From assembly GCF_006542275.1 (NCBI RefSeq), contig NZ_CP041217.1, positions 3,908,501 through 3,972,500 of the forward strand: a stretch of 64,000 nt of DNA, in the 5' to 3' direction. Every line of letters starts with the position of its first letter. The stretch's first letter is position 1. The notes under the pieces are model-generated. The model was not told where the DNA came from and ran no database searches. It was given only the letters and a program-made list of their open reading frames with translations. This document shows, in pieces, positions 57,935 through 64,000 of the stretch. A program made the translations under genes and the position numbers. This DNA is from Saccharibacillus brassicae. GTDB taxonomy: Bacteria; Bacillota; Bacilli; Paenibacillales; Paenibacillaceae.

Positions 57935-59434
57935 GTGACGACCACGATTATCAGGGGGCAAAAAGCCGACCTGACCAAAAGCAATCCCGGTCTCGACCGG
58001 ATCGTCGTCGGAATGGGCTGGCAGGCTTCGCCGGGAGTCGATCTCGACTTCTCGGCGTTTCTGCTTGGCCCGGGTTCCAAAGCGACGGCCGACGAAGACC
58101 TGATCTTCTACGGCAATCCTGCCGGCGCCGGCGGCGCCATGCAGCTTCAGACCGGAAGCCGCAGCGCTTATGCGGGCCTCACCGACAACGAACAGGTGTC
58201 GATCTCGCTCGGTTCCGTTCCGGCGGCTTACGAACGGATCGCTTTTTCGCTTACGCTGTACGAAGGCGAGCAGCGGCGGCAGAACTTTGCCGGCGTAGAC
58301 GGCGTGTACCTGCGCATCGTCGACGAGCGCGGCGGCTCGGAGCTGATCCGGTTCACGCTGGACCGGACTTCCGGCGTCGAGACGGCGATCGTCGTCGGCG
58401 AATTGTATCGCCATAACGGCGAATGGAAGTTCAACGCCGTCGGCAGCGGCTATACGGGCGGCCTCGCCGCGCTGTGCGGCAGCTTCGGCATCGACGTGGC
58501 GGAGCCCGCGCCCGCGCCGCCTGCGCCCGCACCGGCACCGCCCGCACCGCCTCCTGCGCCTTCGGCCCAGCCGTCCAAGCCGGCGCCGCCGGCCCAACCG
58601 GCACCTCCGGCGCAGCCTCCGGGCGGCACTCGGTCGCCGCTCAACCTCGGCCGCCCTTCGCAGCAGGGCGGCGGCACACCGCCCGCGCCTTCAAGCGGCG
58701 CACCGGACGCGGCTTCGCCGCGCGTACTGCCGCCGGCTCCGGGCGCAAGACCTGCGCCTGCACCGGCTCAGCCGCAGGGCACACCGCCCGCGCCTTCGAG
58801 CTCCGCGCCCGCACCGGCACCGCCCGCGGCGCCGAGCCTGCAGAAGATCGAGCTGACGAAGCGCGGCGACAAGATCAGCCTGGAGAAAAAGGCAGGTACC
58901 GATTCGATCGGCGAGATTCTGATCAATCTCAACTGGAACCAGCGCAAAAGCACCGGCTTCTTCGGCAAAACGTCCGGCGTCGATCTCGATCTCGGCTGCC
59001 TGTTCGAGCTGAAAGACGGCCGCAAAGGGACCGTTCAGGCGCTTGGACGCGCTTTCGGTTCGCTAAACGACGAACCTTACGTGATGCTTGACGGCGACGA
59101 TCGCACCGGCACCAAAGCCGGCGGCGAAAATATGCGCATCAACGGCGCGCGTCTGCGCGATATCAAGCGTATCGTCGTCTACGCGTTCATCTATGAAGGC
59201 GCGGCGAACTGGGCGCAGGCCGACGGCGTCGTCACGATCAAGGGAGGCGGTCCCGACATCATCGTCCGCATGGACGAGCACGGCAGCCGCAAAGGCATGT
59301 GCGCCGTTGCCATGATTACAAACGTCGGCGACCAGACGTTCAGCATCGAACGCCTCGTCGAATATTTTTCCGGCCACCGCGAACTCGACCAGGCTTACAA
59401 CTGGGGACTTCGCTGGCAGACCGGAAGCAAGTAA
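57935..59434 (+). CDS. TerA-like protein, two TerD-type domains and a Pro/Ala-rich linker
   Basis: A 499-residue fusion. Domain 1 (1-190) is TerD-like but its calcium site is degenerate: GSRSAYAGLTDNEQ replaces GDNRTGxGDGDDE. A linker of about 115 residues is almost only Pro, Ala, Gln, Ser and Gly. Domain 2 (about 305-499) is TerA-like: DLDLGCLFELKDGRKGTVQA, VMLDGDDRTG, ending in TFSIERLVEYFSGHRELDQA. Start is GTG 57935. TerA/TerD fusions of this kind occur in ter operons; the linker length and lost calcium site are distinctive. Confidence 0.88.
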   Translation: MTTTIIRGQKADLTKSNPGLDRIVVGMGWQASPGVDLDFSAFLLGPGSKATADEDLIFYGNPAGAGGAMQLQTGSRSAYAGLTDNEQVSISLGSVPAAYERIAFSLTLYEGEQRRQNFAGVDGVYLRIVDERGGSELIRFTLDRTSGVETAIVVGELYRHNGEWKFNAVGSGYTGGLAALCGSFGIDVAEPAPAPPAPAPAPPAPPPAPSAQPSKPAPPAQPAPPAQPPGGTRSPLNLGRPSQQGGGTPPAPSSGAPDAASPRVLPPAPGARPAPAPAQPQGTPPAPSSSAPAPAPPAAPSLQKIELTKRGDKISLEKKAGTDSIGEILINLNWNQRKSTGFFGKTSGVDLDLGCLFELKDGRKGTVQALGRAFGSLNDEPYVMLDGDDRTGTKAGGENMRINGARLRDIKRIVVYAFIYEGAANWAQADGVVTIKGGGPDIIVRMDEHGSRKGMCAVAMITNVGDQTFSIERLVEYFSGHRELDQAYNWGLRWQTGSK

Positions 59435-59501
59435 CGGCTTCTGCCTGACCTGGGCAGGAGCAATATGTCCGGAAAAGTACGACGGTTCGTTCCGTCCTGT
59501 A

Positions 59502-59544
59502 CCGGAGAGCCGATCGCACGGGCGTAACGCGATCGGCTCTCCGG
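59502..59544 (+). other. Strong hairpin between the TerA-like gene and terC
   Basis: CCGGAGAGCCGATCGC / GCGATCGGCTCTCCGG, 11-nt loop, no T-run. Confidence 0.6.
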
Positions 59545-59618
59545 GTCTCTGCCCGCATGTCATGCCCGCAGTCTCCGCAGCAGGCCGCCTCTGAACCGCC
59601 TTGAAGGAGCGAATGATC

Positions 59619-60428
59619 ATGGCGGATTTTTTTCAGGGTTTCTTCGGCAATTTTGCCGGCTATTTTCAATGGGAGCATGTCGGCGCGCTTCTGAGCGAGC
59701 CGGCAACGTGGGGCGTGATCGGTACGCTCGTCATTTTGGAAGGACTGCTCTCGGCCGATAACGCGCTGGTGCTGGCCGTCATGGTTCGGCACCTGCCGCC
59801 GCGGCAGCGCAAAAAGGCGCTGTTCTACGGCATTATCGGCGCTTATCTGTTCCGCTTTTTCGCGATCGGGGTCGGGACGTTTCTCGTCAGGATCACGTGG
59901 GTCAAAATCGTCGGCGGGGTCTACCTGCTGTGGATCGCGATGAGCAATCTGTTCGGTCTCGAACTGCGCTGGGGCCGCGTCGGCGGAGTCCCGCTCGTGC
60001 CGAAGATCGGCCGCAAGCCGGCAGCGGACCCCGGGGAAGAAGCGCCGGAGAACCCTTACGGATTCTGGCGTACCGTGCTGGCCGTCGAACTGATGGATAT
60101 CGCGTTCAGCATCGACAGCGTGCTGGCCGCGTTCGGCGTCAGCCAGGAAGTGTGGGTCCTGCTGCTCGGCGGCATGATCGGCGTGCTGATGATGCGCGGC
60201 GTCGCGCAGCTGTTCCTCAAGCTGCTCGAAAAGTTCCCGGAGCTGGAGCGGGCCGCGTTCATCCTGATCACGATTATCGGTTTGAAGATGATCGCGGCGG
60301 CGGTGTTCGATTACGAACTGCCGCAGGAGATTTTCTTCCCGCTGCTCATCGCCGTTTTCGTCGGCACGATTGTCTGGAGCCTGATTCGTCAGCGCCGCGA
60401 GAAGCGGCATGACCGTTCCGGCGCCTGA
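59619..60428 (+). CDS. terC: TerC-family integral membrane protein (YceF-like)
   Basis: A 269-residue membrane protein with about seven hydrophobic segments. TerC motifs: LEGLLSADNALVLAVMVRHL in the first, ELMDIAFSIDSVLAAFGVS in the middle; the Asp residues in both are typical. TerC proteins are linked to metal handling and metalloprotein export in other bacteria. The C-terminus is basic. ATG 59619 has GAAGGAGC upstream. Confidence 0.93.
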   Translation: MADFFQGFFGNFAGYFQWEHVGALLSEPATWGVIGTLVILEGLLSADNALVLAVMVRHLPPRQRKKALFYGIIGAYLFRFFAIGVGTFLVRITWVKIVGGVYLLWIAMSNLFGLELRWGRVGGVPLVPKIGRKPAADPGEEAPENPYGFWRTVLAVELMDIAFSIDSVLAAFGVSQEVWVLLLGGMIGVLMMRGVAQLFLKLLEKFPELERAAFILITIIGLKMIAAAVFDYELPQEIFFPLLIAVFVGTIVWSLIRQRREKRHDRSGA

Positions 60429-60455
60429 CCGTTCATTCTGCCGTTTGCCTGACGG

Positions 60456-60487
60456 CCGGCCGTTCCGTGCGACACAGGAACGGCCGG
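60456..60487 (+). other. Hairpin after terC
   Basis: CCGGCCGTTCC / GGAACGGCCGG, no T-run. Confidence 0.55.
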
Positions 60488-60525
60488 TTCGGGAGGCGGG
60501 CAGATCCGCTTTGTCGATCTTATTG

Positions 60526-60547
60526 CTCCGCATAAGCGGAGTTTTTT
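60526..60547 (+). terminator. Small terminator-like hairpin after terC
   Basis: CTCCGC / GCGGAG, 4-nt loop, six Ts; may separate terC from the biosynthetic genes. Confidence 0.55.
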
Positions 60548-60644
60548 CAAATTTGCCGGAGGTTTGCCCAAGGGGCAGGCCGCATCCGTTTGACGCAGCA
60601 TGCAGGGCGGATGGAATGGACTCAATATTGTGGGAGGAAAGATC

Positions 60645-61829
60645 ATGCGTTATTTCGATTACTTATCGGTGGAAGAAACGGAAAAATTGTTCCACCTGGC
60701 TCCCGCCTCTTTTTGCAACCGATCGGACAAAGAGCTGTTGGCCCATGCGATCGGGGCAGCCCTGTACATGCCGGCGACGCGGCCGACGATCGCGCAGGAT
60801 TTGAGTTCCGGCAAGCATATGGGATTGACCTCGGTCGTCATCGACCTGGAAGACGCCGTCGGCGATCTCAAGCTGGCGGAAGCGGAATCGCTGCTGGTGT
60901 CCCAGATTCGGCAGTTGGACGAGTGGAGCCGCGGCGGAAGCCTCGATCCCGAATCGCTCCCGCTGATCTTTATCCGGATTCGCACGCCGGAGCAGGCCCG
61001 GCACATTTTGGAGCAGTTGGGACAGGCAGCCGTCCGGCTGACCGGGCTCGTGTTTCCAAAATTCGACGCGGTAAGCGGCGAAGCGTATCTGGAGCTGCTG
61101 AGCCGTTACAACGAACAGCGGCCGGCCGGCATTCCGGTGCTGTACGGCATGCCGATCCTCGAAAGTCCCGAGATCATCTATGCGGAGACGCGCCAGCAGA
61201 CGCTGCTTGCGATCAAGCATCTGCTCGATCGTCACCGCGAATACATATTGAATGTGCGTATCGGGGCGACCGACTTTTCCAGCCTGTTCGGTCTTCGGCG
61301 CAAGCCGGACATGACGATCTACGATATCGGCGTCATTCGCGACTGCGTCGCGGACATCGTCAATTTGTTCGGGCGGGCGCAGGGCGGCTACGTCATCTCG
61401 GGACCGGTCTGGGAATATTTCAAAAGCGAACGGGTGCTGAAGCCGCAGCTGCGCGAGACGCCGTTCCAGGAGTCGGCGGGACGCGAAGGGCTGCTGCTGC
61501 GTATGCAGTACATCAACAAATACGTCGACGGCCTGATTCGCGAAGTGGAACTGGACAAAGAAAACGGCATCGTCGGCAAAACGATCATTCATCCGACGCA
61601 TATTTGCCCCGTTCAGGCGCTCTATACGGTCACGCACGAAGAGTATGTCGACGCTTCGCATATTTTGGCCAGCAGCGGCGGCGAGATCGGCGTCGTCAAA
61701 AGCGGATACGACAATAAAATGAACGAGATCAAGCCTCATCTCAACTGGGCACGGCGCATCATGATCCGTTCGGAAATTTACGGGGTGCTTAATGAGAACC
61801 AAAACTTCACTGCCTTACTCGTTCGCTAG
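60645..61829 (+). CDS. HpcH/HpaI aldolase-citrate lyase-like protein of Ter systems
   Basis: A 394-residue TIM-barrel protein of the CitE type: LTSVVIDLEDAVGD holds the metal/CoA site residues (E and D), followed by IFIRIRTPEQ, LVFPKFDA, YGMPILESPEII and LNVRIGATDFSSLFGL. It is known from biosynthetic modules attached to Ter operons. It should cleave or form a C-C bond, substrate unknown. ATG 60645 with GTGGGAGGAAAG. Its end overlaps the next gene by 38 nt. Confidence 0.85.
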   Translation: MRYFDYLSVEETEKLFHLAPASFCNRSDKELLAHAIGAALYMPATRPTIAQDLSSGKHMGLTSVVIDLEDAVGDLKLAEAESLLVSQIRQLDEWSRGGSLDPESLPLIFIRIRTPEQARHILEQLGQAAVRLTGLVFPKFDAVSGEAYLELLSRYNEQRPAGIPVLYGMPILESPEIIYAETRQQTLLAIKHLLDRHREYILNVRIGATDFSSLFGLRRKPDMTIYDIGVIRDCVADIVNLFGRAQGGYVISGPVWEYFKSERVLKPQLRETPFQESAGREGLLLRMQYINKYVDGLIREVELDKENGIVGKTIIHPTHICPVQALYTVTHEEYVDASHILASSGGEIGVVKSGYDNKMNEIKPHLNWARRIMIRSEIYGVLNENQNFTALLVR

Positions 61830-63264
61830 AAACGAATCGGAACATCCGCAGGAGACGTACGTGTACGACATGCCCGAAGGGCTGACCGTGCGCGTCCGCC
61901 TGACGTCCAATCCGCTCGGCCTGCATCCCGACGACCTGTTCCGCATGGCGGCGCGGATCAACAAGAAGCGCAGCTTCCTGTTCGTCAGCCGGATTCTCGG
62001 CAAGCATATTCCGGTCGATCCGCACAAATCGCTGCTCGGCGGCGCGGCGCTTGCCCTGCTGTGGCAGCGCCGCCGCGCGGAAGCGGCAGCGGGGGAGTCG
62101 GCCCTTCCGGCTGCGGAGAGCGGCGCCTACAGCCTCGAAGAGGCGTGCGCAGCGCTTCAGGGCGACGCCGAATCGGCCCGGCAGCTGTACGCCCGGCTGC
62201 AGGCCGACAAGCTGCCGGTCGGCGAACCGGCGCTGTTTATCGCTTTTGCCGAGACGGCGACCGCGCTCGGGCACGCGATGTACGACTGCTTCGCGGGCGA
62301 TACGCGCTTTTTGCATACGACCCGCGAAGCGCTTGTCGACAAGCAGCCCGTATTGAGCTTCGAAGAAGAACATTCGCACGCGACGGCGCATCGCTGTTAT
62401 GCGCGCGAGACGTCGTTTTTCGCCGGGGAAGACACGGTCGTGCTCGTCGACGACGAAGTGACGACCGGCAACACCGCGCTGAACATCATTCGCGATTTGC
62501 AGGGCAAGCATCCGCGCCGCCGTTACGTCGTCGCCAGCCTGCTGGACTGGCGCGGAGAAGCCGACCGCCGGCGCTTTGCGGAGCTTGAAGCGGAACTGGC
62601 CATTTCGATCGAGACGATCTCGCTGATCGAAGGAGAGATCCAGGTGGACGGCGGACCGGTCGAACGGTTGACCCAACCGGCGCAGGCCCCTCGCCCGGAA
62701 GGCGGCACGGAGCTTGTCCGGCATGAACTTTCTTCGTTCTTCAGCCACCTGGACGCGGTGTCGGAAGAGACGTCCGGCCGGGCTTCGGACTGTCCGTATC
62801 TGGAATGGACCGGACGTTTCGGCATGCGCGAAGCCGACAACGCCGAACTGGAGCGGCAGGTGCGGGACGCCGCCGCTTACTTGCGGAGCCGGCGCACAGG
62901 CAGCCGGACGCTCTGCATGGGCACCGGGGAATTCATGTACGTGCCGATGCGCATCGCCGCGGAATTGGGCGACGGCGTGCTGTACCAGTCGAGCACGCGC
63001 AGTCCGATCCACGTCCTCGACGAAGAAGGCTACGCCGTGCGCAGCGCTTTTGCGCATACGTCGCCGGACGATGCCGGCGTGCCGAATTTCTTTTACAATA
63101 TCCCCGAAGGGGCGTACGACGAAATTTTCGTTTTCCTGGAGCGGACGCCGCCCGAAGAGAATCTGAAGCCGCTGCTTGCGGCGCTTGCGCATACCGGCGT
63201 GCCGGTCGTGCATTTGGCGGTCGCGAGCCGGCCCCGCAGCGCGAACCCACAAGGAGGACAATGA
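61792..63264 (+). CDS. Phosphoribosyltransferase-TRSP protein of Ter systems
   Basis: A 490-residue two-part protein. Residues 30-290: type I phosphoribosyltransferase (PRTase_2) with PRPP loop VLVDDEVTTGNTALN (residues 218-232, D220 and D221 acidic pair). Residues about 335-485: the TRSP domain that always follows this PRTase type (PYLEWTGRFGMREAD, TLCMGTGEFMYVPMRIA, STRSPIHV). Such proteins are predicted to build a nucleoside-like metabolite in Ter-associated pathways. ATG at 61792 inside the previous gene. Confidence 0.85.
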   Translation: MRTKTSLPYSFARNESEHPQETYVYDMPEGLTVRVRLTSNPLGLHPDDLFRMAARINKKRSFLFVSRILGKHIPVDPHKSLLGGAALALLWQRRRAEAAAGESALPAAESGAYSLEEACAALQGDAESARQLYARLQADKLPVGEPALFIAFAETATALGHAMYDCFAGDTRFLHTTREALVDKQPVLSFEEEHSHATAHRCYARETSFFAGEDTVVLVDDEVTTGNTALNIIRDLQGKHPRRRYVVASLLDWRGEADRRRFAELEAELAISIETISLIEGEIQVDGGPVERLTQPAQAPRPEGGTELVRHELSSFFSHLDAVSEETSGRASDCPYLEWTGRFGMREADNAELERQVRDAAAYLRSRRTGSRTLCMGTGEFMYVPMRIAAELGDGVLYQSSTRSPIHVLDEEGYAVRSAFAHTSPDDAGVPNFFYNIPEGAYDEIFVFLERTPPEENLKPLLAALAHTGVPVVHLAVASRPRSANPQGGQ

Positions 63265-63266
63265 CC

Positions 63267-64000
63267 ATGTCGAACGATACCGTGAATTCCAAATCGCTGC
63301 CGGTTCCCGAGAAGCTCGGCAGCTACAGCCCGGAAGACGTCGTCTTTTTGCTGAAAGACCTGAGCGACGTTCACCTGGAACGCCCGACCGAAGACCGCGA
63401 AGAAGCGATCCAGGGCGGCACGCATTATTCGGAAATGCTGCCGGTCGAATACCGGCCGACGCCGGAGTATCTGGCGCTGTTCCACGAGACGCTGGAGGAG
63501 ACGGCGCGCGAGGTGTCGCTTGCGGCAGGCATCGTCTCGGAACGCTTGAGAGCCCGTCACGGCACCGACTTCGTGCTCGCTTCGCTGGCCCGCGCGGGCA
63601 CGCCGATCGGCATCCTGATCAAACGGTACTTCCGCGAGGTGTACGGGGCGGAACTGCCGCATTACAGCATCTCGATCATCCGCGGCAAAGGCATCGACGA
63701 AAATGCCGTGCTGTACATGCAGCGGCAGCATCCCGGCCGCCGTATCCAGTTCGTCGACGGATGGACCGGCAAAGGCGCTATCCGCAAAGTGGTGGAAGAA
63801 GCCCGCGAGACGATGGCAGCCAAATACGGCATCGAACTCGACGACGACCTGGCCGTGCTGGCCGATCCGGGCCGCTGCTCGGAAACGTTCGGCACGCGCG
63901 AAGATTTCCTTATTCCGAGCGCCTGCCTGAATTCGACCGTCTCGGGACTGATGAGCCGCACCGTATTGCGCGGCGACCTGATCGGCCCGGACGATTTTCA
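63267..64000 (+). CDS. StiP/PRTase_1-family protein, partial
   Basis: Frame open to the window end, at least 244 residues. Contains FVLASLARAGTPIGILIKRY, HYSISIIRGKGIDENAVLYM and QFVDGWTGKGAIRKVV, which fits the StiP family (PF11202), named cysteine protease or PRTase_1 in different annotations and found next to PRTase-TRSP genes. The Gly-rich VDGWTGKG is a PRPP-loop-like element. ATG 63267 has AAGGAGG 9 nt upstream and overlaps nothing; the previous stop is 2 nt before it. Confidence 0.85.
   Translation, partial: MSNDTVNSKSLPVPEKLGSYSPEDVVFLLKDLSDVHLERPTEDREEAIQGGTHYSEMLPVEYRPTPEYLALFHETLEETAREVSLAAGIVSERLRARHGTDFVLASLARAGTPIGILIKRYFREVYGAELPHYSISIIRGKGIDENAVLYMQRQHPGRRIQFVDGWTGKGAIRKVVEEARETMAAKYGIELDDDLAVLADPGRCSETFGTREDFLIPSACLNSTVSGLMSRTVLRGDLIGPDDF

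Overview
The window is GC-rich chromosomal DNA from a Gram-positive, endospore-forming-type Firmicute, most likely a Paenibacillaceae member of the Paenibacillus/Saccharibacillus kind. Evidence: strong AGGAGG-like ribosome binding sites, Bacillus-type PdxK, LicT, MutS2, DivIVA and QueCDEF proteins, a Bacillus-type fructokinase, and a yce-like tellurium/stress (Ter) cluster. I see no rRNA, tRNA, phage, insertion sequence or CRISPR array. The placement is inference from gene families, not from a marker gene.

Layout. 0-5 kb: an ECF sigma factor with a membrane anti-sigma-like partner (cut by the window start), a large methyltransferase, an M50-type membrane peptidase and a YkvA-like protein. 5-9.6 kb: divergent fructokinase (gmuE-like) and a GH2 beta-mannosidase carrying a long repeat-rich insertion, with a candidate catabolite-repression site. 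9.6-12.9 kb: an intergenic repeat cluster, a MutS2-like ATPase lacking Smr, and a promoter-to-terminator unit encoding a rod-shaped RNA that may be 6S RNA. 13-24 kb: MFS exporter, pdxK, a 54-residue membrane protein, a 7TM histidine kinase, an NHLP-type RiPP precursor peptide beside a class I isoprenoid synthase-like enzyme, and a cupin/hypothetical/hybrid-kinase run. 24-33.9 kb: a heterodimeric ABC exporter, an acetyltransferase, an AT-richer pgaCD-like pair for poly-N-acetylglucosamine synthesis, an M29 aminopeptidase, a DivIVA-domain protein and a thioredoxin.

34-41.5 kb holds three tandem paralogous cassettes, each an ECF sigma factor overlapping a large DUF4179-type membrane anti-sigma protein by exactly 17 nt. 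Each has a similar GAAC-N17-GT promoter-like element upstream. 41.6-47.9 kb: an Fsr-like exporter, then a LicT-controlled beta-glucoside operon (licT-bglP-bglH) with two RNA antiterminator sites. 48-52 kb: repeat-rich spacer, a rhodanese and the queCDEF preQ0/queuosine operon under a preQ1-I riboswitch. 52-64 kb: a YdjM-like membrane hydrolase, an MFS protein, then a Ter stress system: VWA, TerB, three TerD, a two-domain TerA-like protein, TerC, a CitE-like lyase, a PRTase-TRSP protein and a StiP-type protein cut by the window end. A TGAAAC-N17-CGTATA promoter shows that the Ter genes are probably under an extracytoplasmic-function sigma factor.

The theme is envelope stress sensing: four ECF sigma factors, two large histidine kinases, Ter proteins and exporters, next to beta-glucoside/mannoside use. 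The least explained parts are the NHLP peptide with its isoprenoid-synthase neighbour, the triplicated sigma/anti-sigma cassettes, the rod-like RNA at 12.65-12.85 kb and the long complementarity between the preQ1 aptamer and the queC leader.
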